Notes: generated from the sequence alone by a model not told the origin. Counted from the stretch's first letter, positions 11,130 through 24,732 are shown. The stretch: 64,000 nt of DNA from Chlorokybus atmophyticus (GCA_009103225.1 RHPI01000810.1:1043965-1107964); one strand, 5' to 3'. Made by a program: numbers and translations.

Positions 11130-11875
11130 GAAGTGAAGTGAAGTGAAGTTAAGTGTGTCTGTTGTGCGGGTGCCTAGGGTATGCTTAGTATATTGGATGA
11201 GGATGACCTCATGTAATCTGACAGGTCTTAAAGATGCATTGTTGAATACACAACATCATGCGACACTTGAGTGATGCATACCTATGAATGATTTATAGGA
11301 GTGGAAAGACATGACAATGGGACAAAAAATTTGATTGTGACTTGGTGTGTTGGTAGGTGCAATGTGAAGATACATGGCATGCTTGTATGTGCAATGACAT
11401 TTATAAGCGGGTAAACAGCAGAACATGCAAGAATCGACACGCTGCCATTCATGCATTGCCGATCCGTACATTAACAAAAGGCTGACTGTTTATGTTGTAC
11501 CTATGTCCCCAAGCGAGCTCACACTTGCTAACGACATTGACCCAGCAACACACAATGCTGGAACCAACAGTTCCGCAATTCCCACATCAAATAATATCAA
11601 GCGAAGAACCCGCCAATCTGCGCTGCATGTCTAGTACTGTGTTGAAGCATGCGTTGAACATGTACTTACGACTTTGCTATACATTCTCATGCTAGCTGTT
11701 CTCCATGTCACTACAACGTTACTGTACAGGCTCTATATACACATAGTTGCCCTTTTGATCTTTATACACACCCGCACTGTAAGATGCCTGACGGAAACTC
11801 TCGACCAACCCTACTCGCACGCCGCAGCTGCAGATAGACCCCACAGCAAGACTCTTCCCCTGCGCTTTGACACGC
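11130..11875. other. Spacer between convergent copies B and C
   Basis: Includes a short GAAGT tandem (about 11132-11150). No coding frame is supported. Confidence 0.4.
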
Positions 11876-14802
11876 TTATGCACGGCAACCCTTACCTGTG
11901 GAAACATAGTTAGCCACTACTATAAACACACATATGCACATCGCGCTCAGCTTATAAGAGAATTACATGCGGGCCCGTACCGTACAGTATGTCGATTGCT
12001 TCTACATCATAACCCAGTCTGCTCAGGTACAGCGGGTTGCCAGCAGCGAGCACGTGGCGCGCGCTGTTGTCGGACAAGTCCAGCTGCAGCTTGTAGATGG
12101 CCGCCACATTACTCGAATGATCCAATATGCCGGGACGATCAACGTATGTCAACGTGCTACTGTAAAGGAGCGGTGGGTCTGCATAGAGTTTCGAAGGTCA
12201 TGCGGGAAATCACACGCACGCATGCTTAGACAAACATTCTCACCCGCACACACGCAGCTCAAAGGCATGCGTGCGTGAGCACGCTCTTGCGCACTTGCAT
12301 GCATAATCGACCACACACGTCTTCACAATGAGTATGCACATGAATGCACGCGCGCACGCTCGCAACTGAATGTGCAAATGCACATGCCTACGTGCATAAG
12401 CGCACACACCCATGACATGTACGCGCCCAGATGCACGAACACACTCACTCAGCCTGCTCGAGTGAGCATGATCTTACCAGCATGCACGTCGATGCGGAAG
12501 TTGTAGAACTTCGTGCCGAGCGGCTTTGTCACGATGGCATCAAGCTTAGCCATGCGGGTGTTGCGCACAGTCATGATGTACTCGCCATGGGTTGTGTACC
12601 CAACATAAAGTCGCTCGTGAACTGCGACACCGGCAATCACTTCCACGCACGCACGAATGCATGCACGCACACACACCCCACTCACTGAAGTCCAGCTGCA
12701 TGTCCAGCAGCGAACACTCGTAGCCGAGTTCGCATCCGAACAGCGGGAATGTCTTTATGTTGGTTAGCCGCGTCTTGCCGGCATTCAGCAACCCGCGCGT
12801 GATTGTGTATTGTTCATGCGCGATGTCGTAGGGAGTGATGTGCTCCACCCAGTACACGACGTTGCGGGGCAAAACTGCATGGCAACAAAGCAGTGGAAAC
12901 GGCCACTCTATGTGCGTGCGTGCGCCTGGTTCATGTGTGGGAAGAGTCACGTACCCGAGTCGTGTACTACAAGCGCCTCAATTACATGGTCAACATGTTC
13001 TGCGCGTGGTATCGTGTAAAGCAGCGTCCTTTGACCATTGACGGTGCTGTAAATCTTCGTTGGGGTCCACCACAAAATGAACCGACGCCCGCCATCTGCA
13101 CACCCACACACCCACATGCTGGTGTGATACATCACCCGGGAGGGTGCTGATCTGTATGCATGGATACTTGCCGTAACACACGGTGCCCGAGAGAGAGAGA
13201 GAGAGAGAGAGAGAATGGAATCGCTTTCATCAACTGTTCTGAAGATTTGTGATGCAGGCTGTGCCCCGCGGGATGTGTCGGTTGCCACAATTGTGAACAC
13301 GCGCTCGCTCTCGGGGAAAGGGTAAGTTGCAAATGACAGTGAGCCCTCCGTCCAGTACAGGCTGTCTGAGACACATACGCACGCACGCACGCACGCACAC
13401 CACCACAGGCTCAACCAGTACTCAGTTGTGTGCGTGCGTGACTGTGGTTTCAGCCTGGACGCGCACCTTCGATGACTTGCACTTTGCTCGTCAGCGTGAT
13501 ATCAGCAGCGGGTGTCGCTCTGGTCAGGTGGCTGTACAGGTCCGTCACGGGCGCGTTGGTCAGAGGGATGTTCTTGATTGCGTAGGTGGTTCGCCCGTTT
13601 TGGCGGTTGTTGGTCTGAACGCCACTCACCAGACTGCGCGCACAACCGCCTACAGATGCAAGCAAGGTAAGATGCACACACACGCACTCGCGCGCATCTG
13701 CACACGCACACATGCGCGCGCGCAGCCCCCCACACACGCACGCACAACATGCGGCTGCACTGATGCCTGGCGGTGACCTTTGGCTGTGCTGGTCGTGTCG
13801 CATCTTTTTGGTGTTGGGATATCGGTGAAGCACACGTCGGCGTTGTATGTGCGTCCCGCGTGGAGGACTCCGAGGTTGTCGCGCGGGTTGTTGCAGGCCG
13901 AGCTGGCGAGGATAATCAAAGTGTTGCAACGCTCAGCCATGCGGGTGACGCCCACCACGCAGAATGGAGAATCGACATCCCCTGTGAGGAGTTAACGACT
14001 CATGTGCTGTTTGCGTGTGAGTGCGCACTCGCACGCGCGCGCGCAAAGGTCAACGCCTACGCGTGCACGTGCGTATACGCACATACGTACATCCGCGCAC
14101 AGGCACACACGCGATTCCGCACAAGGAAACGCGCGTGCGTGTGTGTACAGTCACAAGGAGCTGCGCATGGGGTGGGAGGACACAGCAATGGCTACCTAGT
14201 TTGGCAGTGGACTCGACTGTGTCGGCGAGACGCGGGAAGTTGAACATACCCTCCGTGTTCGTGTGGATTGTCACATTGGTCAATATAATGAGTTTCACAT
14301 CGCCCCGTTCGCGTCTGTATACGGTGCACGTGAGCCGCACCTGTGGCTGCTTCAGTCCACGAACACGTCCACATCAACGTTGTTGTGACTGTGTGTGTGC
14401 ACCTGGGCGTTGTTGCGTGGGTAGTCTGTGCCAGGGTCATAGCGGCCATCCTGGCAGACGTCGCAGTACACACGGCCAGCGATAGTGGCTTTGTCATCAG
14501 AATGAGCGAGAGAGTGGGAAGGAGGGACTTGTGCTGAGGGAGAAAGGAAGAGCCATACAACAGAGGGCTGTTAGTTGATCAGTCCATCAGCCAAGACCAA
14601 AATGCAATTGGCTGCAACACGCACACATGCACAACAGCAAGCAAACCAACAACCAGGCAGCAGACAAGGGATGCGTCAACCCAAGACACGCACAAGCAAC
14701 GAGACTAGAGGTAGCACCATTGGCCAAGGGTTTGGTAGCGACGGCCAGGAATAACAGCACGAAAGAAAGAGTAAGAGTCGAGCGGCCGGTAGAGCGAGAC
14801 AT
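11876..14802 (-). CDS. Family copy C: secreted Ole e 1-like protein, frame broken only by a microsatellite
   Basis: Exons, minus strand: 14802-14694, 14533-14403, 14340-14196, 13981-13778, 13649-13467, 13365-13172, 13095-12955, 12874-12686, 12621-12478, 12178-11981, 11895-11876. Exon 1 gives a signal peptide (start 14802; MSRSTGRSTLTLSF...). Exon 2 carries VYCDVCQDGRYDPGTDYPR of the Ole e 1 domain. Exons 5 to 10 are open and keep the motifs YAIKNIPL, DSLYWTEG, DGGRRFILWW, VVYWVEH, YNFRID and LQLDLS. The last exon ends in CRA. Exon 6 contains (GA)13 at 13189-13214 and is 194 bases long, while 3n is needed; 12 units would restore the frame. All splice sites are canonical apart from the family GC donor after exon 6. 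No TATA box is seen upstream. Either a repeat-length variant allele or an assembly error could explain the break. Confidence 0.7.
13189..13214 (-). repeat. (GA)13 microsatellite inside coding exon 6 of copy C
   Basis: Twenty-six bases of pure GA (TC on the coding strand) lie between the conserved IFRT segment and the exon end. Other copies have no repeat here. The tract shifts the downstream frame by two bases. Confidence 0.9.
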
Positions 14803-14879
14803 GCTTGCAAGCGGAAACAACCGCACAACAACACGCCTCCTTCCCACCTCAATACTACAATAACAACCGGGCCTGCCAA

Positions 14880-14950
14880 ATCATCCTTTGCGGAGTACGA
14901 ACATGTCTCTGGTACCGGTACCGGCAGCATGATGGAAGATTCCTTTTCTC
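14880..14950 (-). promoter_or_regulatory. Promoter block of copy C, TATA lost
   Basis: Read on the minus strand, it shows CATGCTGCC, an inserted GGTACC repeat, then CAGAGACATGTTC and CTCCGC, matching copies A, D and F. At the TATA position it reads AAAGGATGAT. Confidence 0.45.
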
Positions 14951-15059
14951 CCGCAAGATACCGCCCCGGCCCCACATGTTAGGTTTACACATCCTCGCAT
15001 TGCCAATGTCCTTTCTTGGCGGAAGCGCGCATTGGCTGCTGCTATCAGTCACGTTCCGC

Positions 15060-17760
15060 CTTGCCTTAGCAAGGGGGGCTGTAAGGTGCGTCGGACATGT
15101 AGACGTTTCAGCCCGTGCAGCGTTGGTTACGGGCCATAGCGACAAGGTCTACATTTCATGTTTTACACGGGTGCCAACGGGGGGCTGTTGTGGGTTGTGT
15201 TTTGCACCGTTACTCTACCAATACACCATCATACATCAGGCTCAGCCCCGTGTAGAGTCTACACGAGCAAGCAATGCCCTCCAGAGCGACTTCTCTATCA
15301 TGCATGTGCGAGGGGCGCTGCTTGCACTGCTATGGCAACTAGCGCCATAATGGCGGTGGCTTGCGCAATCTTTAATGTGACGCACATGTGCTGGCGAATA
15401 GCAATCACAAGGCGCAATACATATCGCGTCTCAGCTCATTGGCACTCAATGCTTTGCGCGCACAAGTTGTCAACAAGTTCACTTGTGGTCCATCCATCCA
15501 GCCGTGCGACCTAGATGTCAACAAAAGTAGCTTAGTCATCAAGAAGTGATCCAACTACTTTGAGCGCTGTTTTTTTCGCGCGCCGCAATTGTACGTTGTA
15601 CATCTAAGCCAATGCTTCTACTAATAGGTAAAAATTGCCGTTGTAAAATTGAACGGCATGCACGGATTCAAACCTTGGGCTGAAGCCACATGGACGATGT
15701 GCAGGTGACAACCTAATGGTCCTTCATGTGCAAGAAGCACTCATATATGCTCGCAGCGGACGATGTAGCTCGCATCCCACATGATGTCAGCAACAGCGTC
15801 GCGCATTGCGTCGTGAATTACAATGTGATGCCAGTGGTCGTAACGCATACAAGCCGTTAATCGGCAGTTAATTACTGCCGACTACTTTCACTTTCGTTTA
15901 ACAAAATCAATTTGGTAAATCAACAAATGCGTTCGTAATACCCCGCCAGCTTTGTGGTAAAATTATCAGCTGGTGGCGAAATGCACTAGTTATAAGCTCG
16001 TTGCAGGCGTACGTAAGCTAATTATTGTAGAAACAAAGCTGTGCGTGTGTCAGGAGTGGGCGTGGCCAGGTAAAAATGGACCCGTAAATGTGCGAAACTT
16101 TGACTCCCAAAAACAGGGATGGGCGCGCTTGGTTGTTAACCAGAGGCCAGCACCTCGTACTGAAGCCAATTGCAAGCGAGCAGTGTCTACACTAAAAACT
16201 AATGTCAACTACTGACTGGACCTCAGCGTTGTGTGAATGGTCGTAATGAGGTTTTTTGGCAATAGTAGCTAATGATGAATCGGCCTCGCTTAAATGGCTG
16301 AATAGCACAAGCCAAGTTGAGCTTGACTGGCGATCACATGAAGACCAGCCAGTTCAGGGATATATAAAATTTTAGCTAGAGGCAAGAAGTGAGGGTTGGG
16401 GCATGAAAAACGGCGTGGTGTAAAGTTGGATAACGGTATGCAACATACACTTTCAATTTTTAATGATAGCACTACCATGCTATTATATATTTGGCCGCCC
16501 CGCGTGTTTTCCCTCATTTCCCCACTAACAACTGCCTAAAACAAATGCATGCTATAGGGAAAGTTATGTGTTCATCAGCTGCTAGGTTGGTCTTCATGTG
16601 ATACTTGTCACAAGGGTGCTCCATGGACTGTCTATGAACGTAATATTACAGCGCCCATATGGGTTCAGCGCCAACGCTGCGTCTAGCGCGCGCCTCTTGC
16701 GCCCCCCCTCGCCGACGATGCTGTACGCACGACCACACAGCTCTCTTTATCTGCTACTGCTCACAACCGTCATGAGCGGTGGCAGTGCCACCAGCAGCTG
16801 ATGGCAACAACTCTCAAGAAAAAGCGCACTGCGCTTTGGCAAAAGGTGTAGTTGCCGTTTAACCCTGCCACAAGATCAAATGTTGTACAAGCGGCTTGCA
16901 ACGATACCATCACTTACTTCCGACTGGGGCTTATCAAACTTATGCACATTGTTGACTTACAGTGGAAGTCCACCAGCTTCACCACGGTGCAGCGGAAAAA
17001 GTTGCAGCAGCGCACTTAGGGAGGAGAGGATGACCACCAACCTCTTCACACAGCTCCGGCCCAAAAATGAGGGGGAGAGCCCCTTCAACAGCTTTTAGCT
17101 AGGCACCCCACGTAAGTTGCCCTCCAGTGGTGAACACAATTTGATGACCCCTAATTTAGTTTGCTACTTAGCCTTTATACCGCTTGCTGCTCTCTTAACC
17201 AGGCACGCAGGATGTCCAAGGCCCTCAAGGCCTTGTGTGCTGACTTGTTAGCACAAGCTGGCCTTATCAAAGACAGGGCATGTCCTACACAGGACATCAA
17301 CTTCGAAAATACCAAACCACCCCGGATTTTTGTAAAAGTTATGATTCTACCTTGCAATCACAAACATAGGCTCTCTTAGTACAATAGCACTTGCGGAATG
17401 CCCACACTGAGTTAGCACTAGCCTTGCGATAGTCACAACAGCGGCAAATCGCACCACCACAATACAGATCATGTGGTTTGCCAACATGGCTCACTTTCTT
17501 GGCTGATGCTATGTCACATCATGTTGCAATCCATAGGAGTTGAGCCAAGGCCTCAGACACTGACAAGCTCTGTGCCATCCCCGGCATTTATGATGGCTCG
17601 TTGATGCCTTGTGTAGTTTACACACTTAAGGCCATATGGAATGTTAAGTGTATCTACATGAAAGCGCACCTCACAAGCACTACGCATGCTTTTTTGTTGG
17701 ATAATCCCACTCAGTCTTTGCTCACTTATATAAGTCAGGGACAAAGATTGACTTACGCCA
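15060..17760. other. Long intergenic stretch, no gene recognised
   Basis: Only scattered short ORFs (largest about 118 codons at 15158-15514). AT content rises from about 15.5 kb on. No RNA gene or mobile element was found. Confidence 0.4.
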
Positions 17761-17764
17761 GCTT

Positions 17765-17986
17765 TATAGCCTATAAAACTGTTACGGCGGCCGTGACAGC
17801 GCTGCCACCCAGTGTAGCCTATTGAAAGTCAACTAAAAGTGTGTAAAGGCAAAACGCCGTCTTTGCTCCACGTGTTATGGCCTATAAAGTTGTCATGGCG
17901 ACCGTGACAGCGCAACCACAAAGTGCAGTCCATTAAGAGTTAATTGAAAGTGTGTAAAGGCATTAAGTCGTCTTTGCTCCACGTGT
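17765..17986. repeat. Two tandem 111-base units, each with CCACGTG
   Basis: Units at 17765-17875 and 17876-17986 share CCTATAAA, CCGTGACAGCGC, GTGTGTAAAGGC and GTCTTTGCTCCACGTGT. CACGTG is the core of plant G-box sites, but no gene start lies nearby, so regulation is only a possibility. Confidence 0.75.
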
Positions 17987-18546
17987 GCTAGTTTATATTT
18001 TGGTTGGTGCTTTTATGAACAAATACACATTAATGTTGTCCACTCAAATCTTCCACCTGCCGAACGATTGACGAACCAAATGACATCAACCGCCGCTTGA
18101 AACACTGCCTGAGTCAAACTTTTAAGCCCGAGACTCTACGCCGGCATCCCGCCTCATCGTTGCTATTATTATTGGCTTAAGCCTTTCCATGACCACTCTC
18201 CCCTTCCGTAAATTGTTGCGTAATGTGGCCGCTCAACTCAACACCGCACTTCGCACTCGACTCTTTGCATGCTTTCATGATGTCACATCCTGAACGCTGT
18301 GTGATGTCTCGTAGACGTTACAAAGCCTGCTGCAGATTCTCACCACATCCAATGAATGAATGGTGCTAAATTGACACCACGACAATTGCTGAGCTACCAA
18401 CGGAATTGATATTAATGTATGTTGCGAACGTTGCAACCGGCGTTTAAAGATGGCGCAGGCGCATAATTGATGGCCATCTCTGCGCGCTCAGATTTGCAAC
18501 CTGCGTATTCAAAACTTCAATTTCCATACATCCACGCGTCACCTTA

Positions 18547-20645
18547 TTAACTAGCCACACCCATTTTTGGCATACGTGCAGCTTTACTTATGCAATTATC
18601 AGCTGCGAGCGTCACATACTCGTCTCGAGCCCCGAGGCAAGTATGTAACCAAATTGCACTGGTGAGTGCATGCGACGTTGGGCCAATGCCTGATCGTCTC
18701 GCGAGACGAGTATACGGCACCATCGCACCCACGTTGCTATGCGCAACACTGTTGCTGGCATGTGGGAGGCTAGCTACACCGTTTGTCTTGAGCAGACAGA
18801 AGTGCTCTATATATAAGAGGGGGAATGTTAATGTTGCCGCATGGACAACGTTGCCTTGAAGCGTAATCGGGACTCCTGCATGTTGCTCGGTGTCATTATC
18901 ATCAGCAGCCACAACCTGGAAAGCAAACTTATATATTTTCAGCTGAACAAAAGTATAATAATACGGCATGCAGTGCGCATCAAGCATTCGCAAACAAGCT
19001 AAGAAACAAAATAGTCTCAACGAGTCTACTCGAGTGCATAGTACAGAGTTGCTACCCAAAGTTTCCTCATAGGTATGAAGAGCAGCTAGGCAATAGTCAT
19101 CCTTTAGCGGTACTAGCAGACCTGTAGCCATTGATTCCGGGCACAAACAAGAATAATTTCTTTGAATTTAGCATGCACAATCGAGAAAGGAGGAGAAGTG
19201 TGATTGTAATGGTGCGTGTGCCGAAAGCACCACAGGCACCACAGTTCCATGAACCTCAATGCACACCACACTGCGCAAAAAACAGACGAAGAACTACACT
19301 CCCCCACCCCAAGAAGAATTGAGGGCACTGAAAGGTGAGCAACTCCCCTTAAAGACGACATTAAAGAAGAGACCTCCGCCCACAATAGACGAGCAACGGA
19401 GCACTTTTAGATTTTAAGTAGATAAGCAATATAGTCTCCGTGGTGGGATCACTATAGGTCCTGCAAGACGGCGTTGCCCAAATGATGAAGGCGCTCGTCC
19501 GTAGACAGTGCTGAGTGTGCAATAAGATAGAGTAAGGATCTTGAAACGAATTCGTGTGCCCGGGGATGAGGAGCGGGCAATGAGTCTCCAACTGCTAGGG
19601 TAAGGCAAGTCCAGATGAAGAAGCCTGAAGTGTTGAGGTCATAGCGAGAGACCTGCCCTGCGGCTACCTGTGACAATAACCCCGCCTCGGGGAGTAGTCT
19701 CATAAGGAAAAAGTGTTAAAGCCAAGCAAAGCATGTGAAGGCCAGCTTCCAGCAACTAGACCACAGTGTTGATCAGCTAACCGGGTCCTGCTACCAGCCA
19801 ACCACCCGTGTAACGCTGCGGTAGCGGCAAGACAAGCCAATCCGGGGAGACGGGTGCAGGCTTCATTCTCAACCTAAGGGATAGGAGTACAACATGCACA
19901 TGACGAAGAGCAAGAAGGTAGAGCGACACCCCGGAGTTTCTGCTGACAGGCTGGTATCCTCTGGGCCTTCAAGCATAAACAGCGTGCTCGAGCATGTAAC
20001 TTCACATGTTGAACACTCACGCTCTTGACTAGCAGTGTTAAGTCAATGCTGTCATCCTGCAAGGTGGCAACCCACCACTCCAGCACAGCCGGCGAGCGCG
20101 GGCGTGCTTCTAGAAGGGTCCGCCATGCTGCAGGGATGGCCGATAAAAGAACGTCCAACCTGCTCTGAGTGGGCATTAGAACACACACAAACTTAACCTC
20201 ATGCATGTGACCGTAGCAATGAACGCTAAGCAATGAGCAGCATGTGGAGACACAATTATGCTGTAATATGCACAACTAGCAAGTTGAGTTTCAACCAAGC
20301 AACAGTACCTGGTTGGTGGCTCTCATGCTTGCGTGCAGCTGCAGCCGGCATGGCTGTTGCACCAGCAGTTGCTGGCATGCACGCAGGCGTGTAGCTGGGG
20401 CCGCCCGGCCTGAAGTGCATGCCACTTTGCTGAAAGCGAACTCTTTGTTGTTTGCTGCACTCCTCCAGAAGCCGCTTAGCACTCTTTAGCTTGCTAGGCG
20501 ACAAGCTGCTGGACAACTTGCTGACGTTTGCTACAACGAATCTAGCCTCCTCCAGGCTCAAGCGCTGAGGCATGCTGCCGCCTGAGCTGACTGCGCATGC
20601 CACAACTCCAGCCCCTCCGCGCAAAGCAACTCCAGCTCCTTGCAT
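18547..20645 (-). CDS. Hypothetical multi-exon gene, unrecognised
   Basis: Four open blocks in minus orientation suggest one gene, but I could not join them in frame. The first (20645-20309; alternative start 20573, MPQRLSLEEARFVV) is a Lys/Ser-rich helix-like segment ending at CAG|GTACTG. The second (about 20159-20021) holds LLSAIPAAWRTLLEARP and ends at AGC|GTGAGT. The third (about 19703-19452) follows an acceptor-like site. The fourth (about 19135-18547) is open for about 195 codons and may contain a further intron near 18915 (CCAG|GTTGTG). No known domain is visible. It could instead be unrelated chance ORFs, although the splice-like borders argue against that. Confidence 0.3.
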
Positions 20646-20649
20646 GCAC

Positions 20650-21312
20650 GGAGACCAGCTGCCTTTATACTTAGCGCTGCAGCTGAGCCCTCCGATCTAG
20701 GCACGCCAGCGATGAGCTACAGCTGCCAATGGAATTGTTGTTTTTAATAGGGTTTACTCTGCAGGTCGTTAATGTAGCAGCGGTGGAGGTCGCTGGCGGC
20801 GGCGGGAGTTTGGAGAAGGTTAGTGCAGCAAATTTGCAGCTGGGTTGTTGAGTCTACTGCCTTGTCGTGCACAGGTTGCATGGCTTGTTGCATGGCTTGT
20901 TGCATAGCAGACCGTGCCCCGCAATCTCTTGCATCATCCACCAGGAACCAGCAGATAAGCATGTGGTCCATGCATACGGGCCTTTCGAGGTGATGTTGGT
21001 CAAGCTTTTACAACTCGGTTCGTAGCACTTTGGAACACTCAGTGCCTGCAAGTAGTGCTTCGATGTACTTGCACAAAAGCACGTCCTCTTGAGTCGAAGT
21101 TACGACTTGTTATGGAGGCGTCGACAAGCCAGGCCACCAATATGTCATGGGCCAGGTAAAGCCCAACGTTCTGTTACAAACACTTGTCGCATATACTATA
21201 TCTACTGAACACAGGAGACAAATCGCCAGTATACTACATCAACACGGCTCATGTCACAAACTGTAGTGGTTGATACCAGCACCCCCGTCAATGCTGATGA
21301 CCTGTGACAGAC
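20650..21312. other. Non-coding, nothing recognised
   Basis: Contains three close repeats of TGTTGCATGGCTTGTTGCAT-like sequence (about 20876-20905). No gene is supported. Confidence 0.4.
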
Positions 21313-21440
21313 GTGAACAGCCTGTCATCAAAGAGCATTGCAACCACAGCAGCTGGTTGCAATGCTCTTTAAACAGCCTGTAATCAAAGAGCATTGCAAC
21401 AGCAGCTGGTTGCAATGCTCTTTAATGACAGGCTGTTCAC
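21313..21440. repeat. Nested foldback element with two inner hairpins
   Basis: Outer arms 21313-21328 and 21425-21440 are perfect 16-base reverse complements (GTGAACAGCCTGTCAT). Inside lie two hairpins with almost the same stem: 21330-21346 with 21354-21370 (17 bp, 7-base loop), and 21386-21400 with 21409-21423 (15 bp). The whole could fold as one cruciform or be a small foldback/MITE-like element. Confidence 0.85.
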
Positions 21441-24400
21441 TGTCCGCCAACCTTCCTGCTCAGAACGAGTTTAAGAACAAAGTTCAGCGACTAGGAAGGG
21501 CCGTTCACCATTGCCGAGATTATCTCTGACGGGAGAGTGAAACCAGGCGCGATCACGTCTCACGCGCACGCCTCTTTGCGCAACCTTCACAACAACATGT
21601 TGCACATGACGCTGACATGCGTGCCTGCGTGCGTGTTCATGGCTTGTTGGTCAACTTGTGGCTGACCTCGACGGCTGCAGAGATAGTAAAGCTGTTAGGA
21701 GCGGCCTTGCTGGCGCAGTAGCTGCTGCTGAGCGGCGTGTACACATGGCCAGAGATGCTTGTGTTGTTCACAACCGAGCCATGACCTTGCGCGAGCATCC
21801 GTCGCAGCTCTGCCTACGCTTGGACACATTGATGAGAATGAGTGATACAAAGTCCAGAGCCATGTGAACCAGACCGAGTAAGCGCACAACGGTGGAAAAC
21901 CCAACAATTACTGAAGGCTTCGTCAAGCTTCCCACGCGCTGTCAGAATGTCCGCTACAACCCAACTTTAACATTTCACACAATCAACAGTCAGCGCTGGC
22001 TGCAATGCACCACACCAAGTGACACACCCAGAAATATACACCCAGCTTGACCTGCTCAATTTGCGCTGTGTCTGTCACGTCCAACACAGCGGCAGTTGCT
22101 CTCGCATGGGGAGAAAGACATGGTTTGTGTCGTGAGAAAGGAGAAGCCAGTTTGAAAAGGAGTTGCAACACTTGATGCCGTCAACTTGAAACTGCAAAAA
22201 GTGTCAAACGCATGCTAAAGGTGCACGCAAGAAGGGGTCACAGAAGCAACCGGCAAGCAAGCTTTTGGTTGTACACTATATTCTCTACATGAACATGCTT
22301 GGTGAATCAACAATTATCATTAACATGGTGTATTCTGTTGTACGTGCCTGTACTATAACGCTCTAAGGTATTAAAACGCTCAAAGTTCTCGCACTGTGTG
22401 TTGAGAGGGGCGTTGTAATGCTGCTTGCAAGCACATTGCTGACCACTCTTTAGCCTCAAGCCATTGACAATAGGCTCGCAAAAGGGGGTTGCATCAAGCG
22501 GAAATAGGCGTGCGGCTGTTGTGCGATACGTGTTGTGTAAGACGGGGTCAATTGAACGGCATGTGGTACACACGGTTATATTGCTCGACGTGCAGGGACT
22601 GCCACTTTGCCATCTACCAGGAGATTTGACCATTTACCGACAGCGTCTGACGTGCGCGCTCCAGCGAGCGCAAGGACTGACGATCCTCGCAAGCGCGGCT
22701 GTGCCTGGGCGGGGCCCTGTGCTGATGTTGACGGTGACGATAGAGGAGGACGCCAGACTCGCCGCAGCTGCGCCGACACTTGTTATATGCATGGTTAGCA
22801 ATATGTCCGCATGAACACGTTGTGAGCTATATACTAGAGTGTTTGTGTGGTATGTGGCTGCGGATGTGGCATGCTGTGGCACGTTAAATCTAGTCGGTTT
22901 TCTTCAACATGTTGTGCCATGGGTTTAACGTTCATGTACTAGCGCTGTTGATACATAAACTTTATTTTGAAAGGATAGAGATGCTAGTGTTGACAAGACA
23001 TACGTAATGCACAAAACCATCATGCAAGCCGTGCTTGTGTGTGCTTGGCAAGCACACACAAGAACTCGTGGGCCATTCATCAAGCATACCACATGATCTG
23101 GCCTTTGATTCAAAGACCGAAGAATGATGCGTATGCCACCGTGGAGATGAAATAGCTTGCATTGTTGAATAAAGTGCATAAGTAGCAACATGTGACAATT
23201 ATCAATTTGTCAATTATACCGTATTGCTATGTTAAACAACCATGATCATTGTTATTGCCGAGCATTGAATAAGAGTGCAACAAACATGCAACTACATTGT
23301 GAAATATACTGATAAAGATTGCAAATTGCGAGAAATGATATGCTGTGTGTGGATGCATGCTATGTGTAATATCGCATTGTGTGTCATGTAGTTAAACCGC
23401 ATTTACTCTCAAATGTAAAGACGGACAGCTGTTGTGAATTCGTACATCAACACAAACTTAACTTAGCATGCTCAATTTTCAACACATTATATGTTTCAAT
23501 GATTTTATCAATAACAAATACAAGATGTGAGTTCGAGAACAAAGGCACAATCTGTGAATATTCCGTTGCCAACATGCATTTATTGTGTGTTCATTGAGTG
23601 CAACCCAGCAATGTTGCAAGTGATATCCAATGCTGTTTTCTATGTGTGATGTACAACGTTGTAATGTGGCAAGTGTTTAATAAAGTATTGCTATTCACTA
23701 CGTAACAACCTGCCATGCCTTTCGAACTCGTGCCATAGGTGTAAGGACTTTATTACCTTAAACATGCTGTGCGTCGCAAGAGTGTAATTGAGGATGTAAC
23801 TGCCACCCTGAACCTTGAGCCTTATGCATTCGCACTTGAAAATGGCAAAACAATAATAAAATAATACAACTTTACCATTTCCAAGTCAGACTATATGTCT
23901 TTTTAATCTATAAATATCATTTCAGGTTTTAATAGGCTGATACAATTGGAATGGATGTATCAATTATACTGCCATCGAATAAACTTGCACAAGAGAGAGA
24001 CTGTGGCATGCGCAATCGATTGATGATGAATGATAACTGATAAAGCTAAGGGATCATATGCACAGCGCAAGCAGACAAGAACAAATGCGTATAACACCGA
24101 TGCATATGTACGTGAATACACTCCAAGCCAGATGCATACGCAAGTATAGAATGGATTCAACGTCGTACGACATAGTAGCTTGGCTTCTGTGGTTTACTTG
24201 AACACTTACTGCCTCAATTAAAAGCTATACAACGGAACGTGGTATTAACATGATCGAGCAAGCAAGTGATGGTTACAATAGCAACTGCTAGTCTAAGGAT
24301 ATGTAACGCCACACCCGCGCTTCTTCGACGTCTTCGATGTCTTCAACATTGCTGTTGCTAACAGCTTGTTCTTTTGTTTGTTTTTCAATTGACTTTGCCT

Positions 24401-24640
24401 TGCGCCTGTTGCTGTGTGCCGAGTTCCTACAATTATGTTCGCAATTGTCTGCTTTCGTAAGTCCACTGTCGGCAGCATTTAAGCTTTCTGTTCACCACGC
24501 TGTGCTTCTGTCAGAATTATTGGAATCGAATTTTAAAATATATATATGCTTGTCATCAAATAACGTGTTGTGGGTGTAAGATTCAACCGACATCACTTGA
24601 TATCGAGGGTCCTTACACGACAAGCGCATCAACTCGGCAA
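21441..24640. other. Intergenic with weak ORFs
   Basis: A GC-richer island at about 22440-22820 has open frames on both strands (116 codons on +, 108 and 82 on -), but none resembles a known family and the strand cannot be chosen. The stretch 22.9-24.6 kb is AT-rich and without coding signal. Confidence 0.35.
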
Positions 24641-24645
24641 TTATT

Positions 24646-24648
<3 letters not shown>

Positions 24649-24732
<84 letters not shown>
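24649..24732. repeat. (AG)42 microsatellite ending at an unresolved base
   Basis: Eighty-four bases of pure AG run up to an N at 24733, so the true length is probably not resolved. Confidence 0.95.

Noticed and set aside
15640-15730. A tRNA-like stretch with GGATTCAAACC resembling a T-loop
   Set aside because: The stems on either side do not pair and no anticodon arm could be built.
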